Origin: Luidia sarsii
Taxonomy: Eukaryota; Echinodermata; Asteroidea; Paxillosida; Luidiidae
Direction: 5' to 3'
NCBI GenBank assembly: GCA_949987565.1
Contig: OX465112.1
Span: 10,680,536 to 10,744,535, forward strand
Length of the DNA: 64,000 nt
In this document: piece by piece, positions 11,576-22,127 of the stretch
Numbering within the stretch: position 1 is the first letter of the stretch
Layout: each line of letters starts with the position of its first letter
The notes under the pieces: model-generated
What the model was told of the DNA's origin: nothing
What the model saw: the letters and a program-made list of their open reading frames with translations, nothing else
The model's database searches: none
Program-made: the position numbers and the translations under genes

Positions 11576-12302
11576 GCTGCACTGGTTATGCTTCAGAGTA
11601 ATCTGAGAGTAATTTGAGAGTGTTCTGCATGCTACTGTGTTGGCTTTACTTTACTTCGTTCTACTTTTGTGTGGGATCCATCGCTTTCTTTGTTTTCCCT
11701 TAAATTCTGCTATAGACCAAACTCATACTTTGTATACAGTCTCTTTACGTTCCAAGAAGTCATATCTCTGATTCCATTTCATTTGCCTGCTAAATTAAGT
11801 TGATCAAAACAATCGGATTTTTTTTATGGAACCAAAGGTTTTCATCTTTCCGTCCCAACTTTGTTGATTTTTTTACGACCTTTCAATAGAACCAGGAGCC
11901 TTCTCTGTTTTGTCTTCAATGTGCAGCTTTCCCCGGTACAATGTGCACAATCGATAAAGGCCTGGTCTGCGATACATGCACATCTTTTTGTACCTCTTGG
12001 ATCGCTCTTTATGAGTCAGGATTTCATCAGCGGTGTGTGTGAGATACACTGTCATCATCTTGTCCGTTTATTCCACGGGGGACTTACTGGCGCAACGGCC
12101 TACCACGATTTGTGAAATTGTCAGTGCAAAAATACATCTGTATTCCAAAAAAGGACGCTTGGTTAATACGTTGATAGGGCAAAAATATATACCTTGATAC
12201 ATCAAGCATTCCTTTATGCATGAATTATCTTTGATTTTGTGGGGGTATTTTTCGGCACAAAAGTGGAAAGGTAATTTCAACCACATAGGCGCGTGAACAG
12301 GT

Positions 12303-12833
12303 TTAGGGGGCCGGGTGGACCTTGGTCAGCCTCTGTCTACCGACCATGCTCGCGCTCGCGCTCGCGCTCGGAGCCGGGCCGGCCGACGTCGACTGGGTGA
12401 GCTCCGTCCCGCCGGTGGTGGAGCGCCAGTCGGCCACCTCCACGTCGGCCACGAAGCGGGCCGCGTACAGCTTGGGCAGGTAGACGCAGGCCAGCGTCAG
12501 GTAGGCGTTGAGCTGGAGCGCCACGCAGACGGTGGCCACCCGGTGGAGCACCGAGGAGGCCGTGGAGTAGACGGGCACGGCGGCCAGGCACAGCACCAGC
12601 GTGGAGTAGACGCTGGCGGCGATGAAGCGCGACTCGTTGTAGTTGCTGGGCACCTTGCGGGTCTTGAAGGCGTAGTAGCAGCAGGCCAGGATGAGGAGGA
12701 GGTTGTAGACGCACGAGGCCAGGAAACCGTAGCCGAACTGGCAGTAGATCTCCGCGTAGTTGTCCAGCTTGGAGCGCTGGTACAGCTGCGGCAAGGACGG
12801 CGCGCAGACGAGGGAGACGATGGCGATGATGAA
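12303..12833 (-). CDS. Class C GPCR 3' exon: TM4 to TM7 and C-terminal tail
   Basis: Minus-strand terminal exon, entered after CCCCTCTGCAG. In frame it reads FIIAIVSLVCAPS (rest of TM4), then the extracellular loop with the conserved Cys (YAEIYCQ), then FGYGFLASCVYNLLLILACC (TM5), YAFKTRKVPSNYNESRFIA (the mGluR KTRxVPxNxNE(A/S)xFI signature), TM6 with LAAVPVYS, and TM7 ending YLPKLYAARF. A short Ser/Ala-rich tail precedes TAA at 12303-12305. It encodes 176 residues and starts in phase 0. The 5' exon that ends at 17456 (TAFQ then GTGAGT) fits it exactly, giving an about 856-residue receptor, the normal mGluR size. It is the only such exon in the window, although two upstream large exons need one. 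Its GC content is far above that of its surroundings, as in the large exons. Confidence 0.92.
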   Translation of the reverse strand, partial: FIIAIVSLVCAPSLPQLYQRSKLDNYAEIYCQFGYGFLASCVYNLLLILACCYYAFKTRKVPSNYNESRFIAASVYSTLVLCLAAVPVYSTASSVLHRVATVCVALQLNAYLTLACVYLPKLYAARFVADVEVADWRSTTGGTELTQSTSAGPAPSASASASMVGRQRLTKVHPAP

Positions 12834-12950
12834 CTGCAGAGGGGCATTAAGAAAGAAAGAAAGAATGAGACGACCATTTTAGTGTGAGCTTTGCATCGGA
12901 TGATTTTTGGATAATCTCAATGCGAGCTTGTTATTGGTTCTTTTTTCTGT

Positions 12951-13104
12951 TGAGGTATCGGTCTTGGGCATTGAAATCTCGGTCTTGAGAATTAAGATCT
13001 CGGTCTTGGGCATTGAGATCTAGGTCTTGGGCATTGAGATCTCGGTGTTGGGCATTGAGATCTCGGTCTCGGGAACTGATATCTCGGTCTTGAGAATTGA
13101 GTCT
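12951..13104. repeat. 21-bp minisatellite (GGTCTTGGGCATTGAGATCTC), ~7 copies
   Basis: Tandem 21-bp units with small variants. Translated on the minus strand they give a 7-residue QDRDLNA repeat that extends the frame of the retrotransposon remnant next to it. Confidence 0.9.
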
Positions 13105-13420
13105 TATAGTAAAGGGATGGTCCCTTACAGAATTGCGCAGTGACCTTGTGTATTGATGGAAACCATGTCTGAGAATGATGTTATACTCGCAAGGGTTGGG
13201 ACAATATCCATGGGCTGCCCGGTGAACGATGGAGTGGCCAGCTACGTCACGACGGAGTTGCAAATGCTCCAGGGGGATGTCAGGGAACATTCTATGGCAT
13301 TTTTCTCTGCAGTGCATGAAGAGAGCGGAGAACATACTGTGGAGCACTGTTCCATACATACCCTCCACTTCAAGGACGGCACTGTCAAGCGCATCTGGGC
13401 TCTCACTCGCCTTCAGTCAT
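13105..13420 (-). pseudogene. Non-LTR retrotransposon ORF2 C-terminal remnant
   Basis: The minus frame contains LEHLQLRRDVAG, HRAAHGYCPNPCEY and TRSLRNSVRDHPFTI, the pattern (RRDVA.., YR..HG.C, RS.R...HPF) seen at the C-terminal end of the reverse transcriptase region in CR1/L2-like elements. It is short, has no RT catalytic motif, and runs into a 21-bp minisatellite. It lies in the intron of the GPCR gene. The family assignment is from pattern memory and tentative. Confidence 0.45.
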
Positions 13421-14094
13421 CTTTGACTCTTCGGCACCATGCGCCGACCGCTAAACCACCCATGGATCGGCACTCGTCTGCCGAAATGCCCGTCAGTATC
13501 TCTATGCCCACTGTGCCTTTCAACCACTAACGCATATAATTATGAATGGTACGTCTATAATTCAGTTAGGCCTATGTGCCTATTGGAAAGACCATGCCAG
13601 ATTTATTTAAAAATCAGAGTAAGATGTATGCTACTCAGTAACCAAGTCAAGCCTGTTCTAAGTAGGAGAATACCGGTATTGAAGAAAAATGGGGGTATTG
13701 ATTGATCCACGGAAGCTTTTTACAGATCTCTTTGAAGGTCTTTTACAGCAGAGTGAACCAGCGATGATGTTTACGATAGATCGACGCATCTGTCCCTGTC
13801 TGTCCCGCCCGCCCAGCCGGGCGTGAGGCAAGCAAGCGACCCGCCGGCCGATCGGGGCAATCGTGACACGAACATCACTGCCGTCCGTTATAGGCTGCAC
13901 GATGTGCACGGTATGGATCGTGTGCCCAAGGCCGACGATGCACGCACGCCGGAACAAAATCTCTCCAACGCGTCGACCTGCATAGCTTTCCTGCCTCGGC
14001 GTTGCACGTGCGAAACCCCTTACGGGCGAGGCAATGGCGACTTTTCCGTCTGTACGTGACAATAGCCACGCATAAGCGGTGCATCGCAATATCT

Positions 14095-14520
14095 TCTTTC
14101 AGCTGCTTTGTTCTATTAATTTGTGTACATGTCCACAATGTGTCCTGTCGTGGAATACTGCTGTCACGTAGGTTGGTGCTCCGGCCTGCAGTCTGTCCCT
14201 GCTTGATCGAATTCAAAGACGAATTACAAATCTAGTTGGACATGATCTAGCGTCATTTCTGGATCCCCTATCTCTCTGTTGCTCTGTAGCCCCATTGAAC
14301 CTCTTTTACAGATACTGTTTCGGCAGGTGCTCCAATGAACTCTCACTGGTTATTCCACCCAACCGTACCTTTGGTCGCACCGCACGTTTATCTGTTCATT
14401 CACATCCGTACATTGTGGTTGTTCCCAAGGCGAATACCTTGGGATACTCGTCCAGTTTTTTTCACCGCATCCTACTTCCCTCCCACTTACAACCTGTCCC
14501 AATTTAAGCCGTAACGTTAG
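14095..14520 (+). pseudogene. Non-LTR (CR1/L2-like) retrotransposon remnant, frameshifted
   Basis: In one frame PVVEYCCHVGWCSGLQSVP, then after a one-base shift LDRIQRRITNLVG, and then LFYRYCFGRCSNELSLVIPP, FGRTARLSVHSHPYIVVVPK and SSSFFHRILLP. This order (LDRIQRR.., FYRYYFGRCS.EL, HP, FF.R) is the usual C-terminal part of CR1-like ORF2 proteins. The broken frame and missing RT core make it a dead 5'-truncated copy. It is followed by a piece of a foldback element (14555-14630) and a small MITE (14632-14764). Confidence 0.6.
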
Positions 14521-14631
14521 CAGTTGATGATCCCTTAGATATAACATAATGTTTGCGCCGAGGAGAATGTAATTTAATGGGGGTTTGCCCCGCTCGACGT
14601 AATTATCGGAGAGTATTCAGTGCTTTGCCCG

Positions 14632-14764
14632 ATCGTAACTTACGATCAATCGCAAGACGATGAGCGATGCACAGACACCATACGGCCTATCACAGCTTGC
14701 GATGAGTTATCCATCGTAAGTTGAGTTAAGATGCATCGTAAGGCTTTGTGAAATCCACCCCTGG
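14632..14764. repeat. MITE-like repeat, ATCGTAACTTACGATC family, copy 1
   Basis: Contains the short palindromes GATCGTAACTTACGATC and CCATCGTAAGTT, and ends TAAGGCTTTGTGAAATCCACCCCTGG. Other copies at 36975-37091 and 44351-44509 share this order. The complete copy at 44351 has inverted ends (CCTGGGGTCGATTCCACCAA and its partner). Confidence 0.75.
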
Positions 14765-15309
14765 CCATGATATGAACCCCTCTTTATTTGTTCCCCTTTT
14801 CCCCCTCCTTAAACATCACATTCTTTTCCCCCTCCTTAAACATCACATTGAGTGACCTGCTTTGGGCCCTGTGGTTGGCGTTTTTCCATGAAAAAAAACC
14901 TCGGACAAAATAATGACCTTTTCTATATTAAAACACGAAGGCGCTCATATTGGGCATGTTCATTCGTCCGGTGTGGGTCGTGGGCACGTTCTGTGGGTCG
15001 CACTACACGCGAGCTCTCCGTTTTCTTCATGTTTGCGTCGCGCGTGACGCTCAGCGGGGTCGACTCATGAATTGCGGTCTCGAAGAAGCAATATTCACGT
15101 TATATTATTTCTGAAGAGGTGCATTTGAAAATAAAATGAATAAACACCTGGAAACTAGGAACACGCACGACAGCATCGTAAAACGCATTTAGAAAGATAA
15201 CATACTATTGTCTGTGGACTTTTTGTTCGATTAAAATCAGATCTAAAAGTGATATAAAAACATGTTGCAAACTGCTGACTGACTAAAATTACCAAATTGC
15301 AAATCTCAG

Positions 15310-15407
15310 AATTTTGTGGGCCTGACGTTTCGATCCTAGCAGGACCTTTCTCTGCCTTTGAGAAAGGTCCTGCTAGGATCGAAAAGTCAAGCCCACTAAA
15401 TTATAAT
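15310..15407. repeat. Head-to-head hairpin of the Penelope-associated GGTCCTGCTAGGATCGAAAC repeat
   Basis: The left arm GTGGGCCTGACGTTTCGATCC, then TAGCAGGACCTTTCTC, is the reverse complement of the right arm GAGAAAGGTCCTGCTAGGATC, then GAAAAGTCAAGCCCAC, with two substitutions and a 7-base loop. The same sequence sits at the 3' end of the Penelope-like element at 49172-49225. Confidence 0.8.
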
Positions 15408-15892
15408 TAGTGTTTTGATAAGGGCGTGACTGAGGTTATGCGTCACATGTTAAAAGCTGTCCAGGCACTCGCTCAAAGGTCCTTCGTTCTCCGGACAGAC
15501 ATATTTTTTTTTGCCAGAAAGGAAGGAACCAAAAATGGGGTCGTGCCATTATGCTGCACGCAAGAGGCTTCGATCCGCCATCCCATTGTAGTTACGTGTT
15601 TATTTTGGCTCTAGGGTATATAGCAAGGTTTCCCCTGCATATTAAATGTCGAGGCGGTCCCATCACACTATTTGATGGACCACCTCAGGGGTTTGTCTCC
15701 AAAACTGCCACCTCATGGGTCAAAATCATGCTTGAATGAAATGTTCATAAACACAACAGCCCCTCGGTATGTGCCAAAGGGCTTTGTACGTGTATCGCAT
15801 TGTTTCCTTGCACTCTGCTGTATGTTTCTGCATGCACATACACATTATGACAGTGCTTTAGACTCACTTCTTAACCAATCTGTGACCCATGG

Positions 15893-16297
15893 AACCTCAG
15901 TATATGGCGCATCCACAATATACCTCAGTATAGCGCATCCACAATATACCTCAGTATAGCGCATCCACAATAGGCCTATACCTCAGTATAGCGCATCCAC
16001 AATATACCTCAGTATAGCGCATCAACAATTTACCCCAGTATAGCGCATCCACAAATACCTCAGTATAGCGCATCCACAATATACCTCAGTATAGCGCATC
16101 CACAATGTACCTCAGTATAGCGCATCGACATTATACCTCAGCATAGCGCATCCACAATATACCTATATAAGTATAGCGCATCCACAATATTCCTCAGTAT
16201 AGCGCATCCACAATATACCTCAGTATAGGGCATCCACAATATACCTCTGTATAGCGCATCCACAATATACCCCAGTATAGCGCATCCACAATATACC
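15893..16297. repeat. 26-bp minisatellite (ACCTCAGTATAGCGCATCCACAATAT), ~15 copies
   Basis: About fifteen units of ACCTCAGTATAGCGCATCCA plus CAATAT with point changes and two short insertions (GGCCTAT, TATA). It lies in the GPCR intron. Confidence 0.95.
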
Positions 16298-16299
16298 CA

Positions 16300-17259
16300 A
16301 ACTCATCTATACCGATGAGCAAATTATCGGTTACCACCTCAGACTCACCAAATACTAGGGCAAACCCTGGGCAGTATGTGGAGTCGGTCTGACCTTTGAC
16401 CGCCTCCCCTCTATAGTCCGGCATTGCTCACAGGTCGTGACAAACGCGGAGGGACGGTCAGAGGATTATTTCCCCTCCCTCGTCCTTTGACGGGAACGGA
16501 GACGGCGAGAAAGCGATGATGAAAGTGGCGCTACTCTGATTTCTTTTCTTTTCTTCGGTTCCGCTATTCGATTACAGTGATTGCCGAGGAACGGCACACA
16601 ACTGTTTGGCGAGTCTAAGCGAGGAAACTTAAGAAATAATTTCCATTTTTCCCCGGGACACTCCTCCGACTCGCGTGGTCGTTATTGCATCGCCATTATC
16701 GTGCCGAGACCGAATGTGCTTCTCGCGGCGGAATAAAAGAAGACACTCCGAGAATTATTATTACGTGCACCATTTGTGTTTCAGAAGAGAAAGGCCCGGA
16801 GGCCAGGGGGTGGGGGGGATCGCTTGCTTTTTTTGATCGTCAATCTCCACCGAAGTGCCACTTTGTATACATAACAACAGCCACTCGTTCAGGATAGTCC
16901 AATATTGTAAAGGCTCATTGGACGTCCAATGATTGAGGAAATTAAATGACTGTTCTTCACAATACATGCAGGTCTCTCTCCGATTGCCAACATTGAAATA
17001 AGGAAGTACAACCAAACGTTGACAAGCACGCTGGCCTATAGATGGATGGACGCCAATCTGACGGCAAAGAGGCCTACGTTATACGCACCGGTTTCAAATT
17101 TAATCGAACGGTACATTGACTGGATATCTTCTTGAGACACCTTCTTTTGTTCCCTATACCTACCTTTGGCGATCGTTTGCCGATTAATTCGCCATTCGAT
17201 CGCAAATTCGATTGCTCTTGGCCACACCCGACTCTGTACTTCTGATAAGATTTTAAGAT
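16300..17259. other. GPCR intron, nothing recognised
   Basis: Non-coding sequence of mixed composition between the 26-bp minisatellite and the dispersed repeat next to exon A. No exon-like frame with family similarity. Confidence 0.5.
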
Positions 17260-17390
17260 TTGCATGGTGGAAATACCAAGAAGAAGTTTTGTTGTCTGCA
17301 TATCATCTCTTAAGAGAAGGAGTATGGCTTCGAAAAGAGTAAACTCAACGTTTCGGGGAGTGTGTACTCTGCCCGACACCAGGAGACATA
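17260..17390 (+). repeat. Dispersed repeat, AACTCAACGTTTCG family, next to GPCR exon A
   Basis: Runs GATTTGCATGGTGG, then CATATCATCTCTTAAGAGAAGG, GGCTTCGAAAAGAG, AACTCAACGTTTCGGGGAGTG and TGTACTCTGCCCGACACCAG. A related copy lies at the same relative place beside exon B (21925-22070), so the repeat was probably carried along in the duplication. Confidence 0.7.
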
Positions 17391-17455
17391 TTTCTCACAT
17401 CTGCGGCGTTTGGATTCCATTTTTTGCTTCGATGTTTCAATGAAATGATACTCAC

Positions 17456-19495
17456 CTGGAAAGCGGTCAAGATGGAGGCGATGATGAGCTGTTCGGTGGG
17501 CCCGACGAACCTGGGTTTCTTCCGGGACTTCTTGCCGGCCGCGAAGATGCGATAGATGCGGTTGACCTTGAGCAGGGTTGGGGCGTAAGTCAGCGTCAGG
17601 CAGATGGCGATCATGGTCTCGGATAGGAAGCAGGAGAGCCGGGAGGGGTGGGCCAGAATTAGGACCACGGACAAGAAGGTGACGAAGAGACCGGCGATGT
17701 TGACGCAGCTCAGCTCCCGGCTGGTGGCCTTGATCAGGGCGTGGTGACGGTAGTGGAGGAGGCCCGCCGCGGCCAGGACGGACAGCAGGAGTCCCGCGAA
17801 GGACAGGACGAGGATGACGACGACGACGGCGTTCTGCCAGTCCACCGGCGTGGCGGGGATCGGCCGGCACGCGCTGAAGTTCTCCGCCGGCCAGTGGAAC
17901 CGGCCGCACTCGGCGCACGCCGTCCCGTTGCTGACCACGGCGTTCTCCGGGCACCGCTCGCAGCCGTAGCAGCACTTTTCCTCCAGGGGGACGACTCTCT
18001 CTCCCGGCCGGCACTCCTCTCGGCAGACGGACCGCGGGGGCGTGACTGACCCACGTTTCCACTCGAGGCTTCCTGGTTGAATGTACAAACGCTTCCCGAC
18101 CTCTTTACGGGAGTCCCATTCCCCAACTTGTACTTTGGAGAAGACGCCGTCCACGTACCGAAAACTCCCCACCGCGTATTTACCTCTTGGGTCGCTGTTC
18201 TCGTCAAACTGGAAGGCCCCGTCCACGCCGTTAAATTGGACGGATTTCAGGCGAGCGAGCAGACTAGAGCCGGTGACAGTGCCGTTGGTCAGACAACCCG
18301 AGCTTCCCCGACAATCCTCCCTCAGAATGTCGTCCAAAGCCGTGGCGAAAGCGTAGACAGCGTCCACCACGCAGTGCCTGTTGGTGGACCCCCTGGCAGT
18401 CACCGGGCATCGGTTGTTGTTCTTGCAGTCGTCGATCAGAGCCTGAAACCAGGGACTGACGGCTCGGCCGTCTGTCTGCGCCTCTCGAAAATAGTCCGCG
18501 AAGAACGGCACTTCCTTGTAGAAGTTACTCACAGCAAAGCTCCCTGAGATAAGATTCTCAACCTTGCTGCTCACAAGTTTTTCGACTCTCCCAAAGCCGT
18601 CACTCGATACGAATATCAACCCCGGATGGGTCGGTCGTGCCCGCTGCAAGATCGCCAGGATGTGGTAATTCTCATCAGTGAACAGAAACGTGAAGAAAAT
18701 CACCACAGTTGCTTTGTTGTACTTGAGCATCTTATCGACTATATCTTGGATCTCGTGCTCGCTTGAGGATTGTCGAATGGGTAGTACATAAGCAATGCAT
18801 ATTCCTCTCTTTTCGGCTAACCTCTGAATCTCCTGACCGCCGAGTATACCGTACGTGTTGACGGAGTAGATCAGGCCGACGTAGGACCACTCGTGCTCTA
18901 GCACAATGTCGACGATGGCCTCTGCCTGGAGATTGGCGGGCGGCCAGGTGCGCAGGAAGAAAGGGAACCGTCTCTTGTCGCTCAGCTCGATGGAGGAGCC
19001 GCGGTAGGACACCACGGGCACTCGGTGGACGGTGGCGACCATGGCCGTGGCGACGTTGGTGCCGCTCGCCCCCGCGCCGACGATGCCGACGAATTGGCCC
19101 CGCCGTCCGGGAGCGGGGTGGCCGGCAGGCGTGGCCGGCACCGGGGCAGGGCCAGGGGCGACGCCGGCCATGGACAGTGCCACCGAGGCCGCCACGGACT
19201 CGTGCGCGCAGTAGTCGCGGATGTGGAAGCCCAGCCGGACGTCGGGCAGCAGGTCGCTGCGATTGTTGATCTGCCGGACGGCGAAGATCATCAGCTCCGA
19301 GAGCGGCACCGACTGCTCCAGGAGCGGTCGGTCGCAGAAGTCCTCGACACTCATGCTCATGGGGAACAAGCCGCCGATGATGAAGTCCCCCTCTTGCCAA
19401 TGACTCACCTCAGCTCTCGCTGGAAGCGAACAGCGAACAGTGGACAGACCAAGTACAGCAAGAGCTACAATGACCCAAGCAAGTAGCCCAGTCAT
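17456..19495 (-). CDS. mGluR-like class C GPCR, large 5' exon A (ectodomain, CRD, TM1-3 and start of TM4)
   Basis: This 680-codon exon encodes a signal peptide (MTGLLAWVIVALAVLG...), a Venus-flytrap ligand-binding domain (about 33-480), a nine-cysteine NCD3G domain (about 486-545, PPRSVCREEC to FSACRP) and TM1 (from residue 552, DWQNAV), TM2, TM3 (TLTYAPTLLKVNRIYRIF) and the start of TM4, ending TTCCAG|GTGAGTATC in phase 0. I chose the ATG at 19493-19495 because a hydrophobic signal follows directly; the frame is open 30 codons further to 19585. VFT hallmarks are RQINNRSDLLP, the HIRDYC cysteine, SYRGSSIELSDK, FLRTWPP, NTYGI and SSDGFG. By my alignment to mGluR1, the ligand Tyr and Asp (YG, SDG) are kept, but the Arg and Lys that hold the glutamate side chain and the Asp of PSDTLQ are changed, so an orphan or non-glutamate ligand is likely. 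It splices to 12833. Confidence 0.92.
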
Positions 19496-19585
19496 CCTGG
19501 CAGGCGCTTGATGGGCCTCTATGCCCCCCAAAACAGTCACTAATCCAGATATCGCAAAGAAAGATGCTGGTCGTTCCTTGTTCAA

Positions 19586-21924
19586 AAGCCAGGCACTATA
19601 CCCATACGCGTAAGTGCTCCATTGCTTAACACCTCAGATCGACGCCGTGACCAAACTGACGATAGAATGGGCTGCATCCTTGCCTTTTAAGTAGGCAGTC
19701 TTTTTTTGCGGGAGACAGAAAGGCCATAGAAGATCGTCGACTATTGGACGCCAAGGATTTCGAGAATTACATTTGCATCTACATGTTGTTAAGGCCAACC
19801 CGAATGAAAGAAAAAAAGGACCAAGAAAACTGTGGCAAGGGAATAATGCATAATGCATTTGGCACACAGTGCATATGTCATGCGCGGTTATGCGCCAACA
19901 AAAGAAAGGAAGAAAAGAAATAAATACCGGGTTGTTAACCCACCCACAAAAAGAGAACTAAATAACTGGGACAGAAAAAACAAAGAAATAACTTGGTAAG
20001 ATTCGTCTTAATTGAAACATAAACCAAGCGAATCAACATTACACAGAAAACCAATGAAAATAACTAAAATGAATGACACTCAAATGATTGGATATTATAA
20101 ATCAACAAGAAATGAAGTATAACTGTTATAACAGTTGAGTCAACTGAATCAAAATTAAATACAAAAAAATAATAATAAAAACTAAACATATATCAATCCA
20201 TGTACGAAACCTTTTGATGGCCTCTAAATTCAGTTGGTCTGGACAAAGGGGAACAGAATTTCCCCCAAAAAACTCCTCTTCAGGTGGGTATTGGGCACAA
20301 AGTCCGCACTAAACCCCTGGTGACTCAAATGTCAACCGTTGCCGTCAAGTTGGGCACACTGAGGTGTCGGCTTTCTCCTTATCGGCTTATAGCCCGTGCT
20401 TGTGCTGAGCTCTGCTCAGCGAATTCTCCCTTCTTGGGAATCTTCATGCCCTCCTGTGGAGTTATCCTCTCTCAGGGATTTCTGGTCTCCAACAAGGGAA
20501 GGGGGAGTATCTGCCGATTCACCACTGGACCTCGGCCCCTGGCTGCACCGTCTAGAACTTGGGCAGCAAATAATGGCAGTCTGGCACAACTCAGACTCCT
20601 CCAAACGCCATGGTCAGCAACGGGGTGAGCAACATACACAACACAGAAAGCACACCGACTAGGTTATGTGTACATCATATGGCTCATCTAGCCTACCGTA
20701 GCTGTTGTCTCTGTGAGGTGGAGATCTGATCTGCCCCAAAACGCGCGCTATTCAACATTTCCCACTGACCATGGCTCGTTTTATTATCTCAAAGCACCAG
20801 ACTCACACAAGTCCTTCACGCATTTTGTATTGAGTCTGACAGCATAGGATTCGACGAGCGAGGGTTCTTCTATATAGTGCTTTCCGTATTCATCTCCTAG
20901 GGTTGGCAATTTGTAGTGCAATCATTTCCTATTGCGTTTTCCAAAGAAGCTGTCTGACTATATTGTCTGACATATAACATGATGTTTGCGTCAAGGAGAA
21001 TGTAATTCAGTGATGATTGGCCCATCTCAGTGTTGATCACGTCGAGCACGGTCAAACCCTCACTGAATTGTGAATCTAACTGAATTGTGAATCTAACTGA
21101 ATCTAACAAGGCATTGGTGGAAGGGAAAGGGTGGTTATCTGTAGATGAACTGCAAGCGGTCATGGGCTGGGCGTGTTTAGAAAAAAAGATATAGCTCTTA
21201 ATTCTCCCCGTAAAGTCAATGGAAAGACGACAGGCTGCACTGTAACGATGCAATTCAAGCTGATCAACCCATCTAATGCTCGCTGAGATTCTTGCAGGTT
21301 TAATGCATGAGACGAATGCGAGTGTATATACTTGGATCTGTGAGTGTGCACACAAAATACCTGCGCATTTTAATACACAACTATAAGTTAATATGACAAT
21401 TAATCTTGCCAATAACGCCAGTTTAATTGCATATTAATGCATTTTACACATTGATTGGTCTTTTGGGAATGTTCTTCATGCTGTTGGCTAGAGTATAGGG
21501 AAGAGGTTTTTCACAAAACAAGTCGCTGTCTCCGTCCTCGGGCGAGCGCCTATAATTTAGCAACAGCCGGAAAGGACCGAAACGAAGCAATTATTGTCAA
21601 ATCAGTGGTCGCCGTCTGTGAGCAATTACCGTCCATTCTTGCCATTTTTTCCTTCAGAATCTGTTCTGATGTAATTCGATATACTGGTTAAAAATATCGC
21701 AGGGTGAGACTGGCCGTACACGATTACTAAATGCGTCGGCGTGACTTTCATCTCGCTTCGATTCAGTTCCGGAGAAATAAAACGAAAACAAACAACTTAG
21801 TTGTGCAGATCCAAAAGTCTCGATGAAGACATCTCAACTGCAGTTCGTGGGTTTTTTTTATTAATCGAATCTAGGCAATAGCGTTCGGTATCGTTATTGT
21901 CTATCTTTTCATATGAGACTCACA
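19586..21924. other. Spacer between the two GPCR large exons, no coding exon seen
   Basis: 2.3 kb between exon B and exon A. It should hold the promoter of exon A. I looked on the minus strand for a TM5-TM7 exon (KTRxVPxNxNE, YxPKxY) and found none. At 20965-21020 there is a fragment (ATAACATGATGTTTGCG, GGAGAATGTAATT) also found downstream of the retrotransposon remnant at 14540. Confidence 0.6.
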
Positions 21925-22070
21925 TACAGAAGGAGGTTTGCGATGACACCGTGTACATCATCTCTTACGAGAAGGAGTAACGGCTCTGAAAAGAGCCGGT
22001 ACCGGTAACTCAACGTTTCGAGTAGTGTGTACTCTGCCCGTCGTCAGCAGACTCAGTCTCAACCCCCGGT
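21925..22070 (+). repeat. Dispersed repeat, AACTCAACGTTTCG family, next to GPCR exon B
   Basis: GGAGGTTTGCGATGACACCG, then ATCTCTTACGAGAAGGAG, GGCTCTGAAAAGAGCC, AACTCAACGTTTCGAGTAGTG and CTGCCCGTCGTCAG. In the reverse direction CTGACGACGGGCAG, a hairpin and CGAAACGTTGAG give hammerhead-like boxes. Confidence 0.7.
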
Positions 22071-22127
22071 CTACTTGGTACACTGTATTTCCACCATGGA
22101 AACCCTCAAATTGTATCTGATACTCAC

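Larger units (their letters stand above)
7172..12302. other. Non-coding, AT-rich intergenic stretch
   Basis: No exon with recognisable coding potential on either strand. It holds an inverted repeat pair (8438-8492 and 9177-9230), two copies of a GGTGTCAACATGCTCC foldback repeat (10095-10255 and 11412-11575) and a poly-A run near 10568. It lies downstream of both the clarin gene (+) and the GPCR locus (-), so it separates two convergent genes. Confidence 0.6.

Noticed and set aside
12315..12887. 190-codon + strand frame and other frames over the GPCR exons
   Set aside because: They arise because high GC content removes stop codons opposite real exons; the minus frame has the GPCR motifs. The same holds for 17741-18547, 19025-19486, 22320-23534 and 23565-24383.
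20897..21412. 171-codon minus-strand frame between the two GPCR exons, considered as a missing TM5-7 exon
   Set aside because: It lacks the KTRxVPxNxNE and PKxY motifs and partly overlaps a dispersed repeat fragment.
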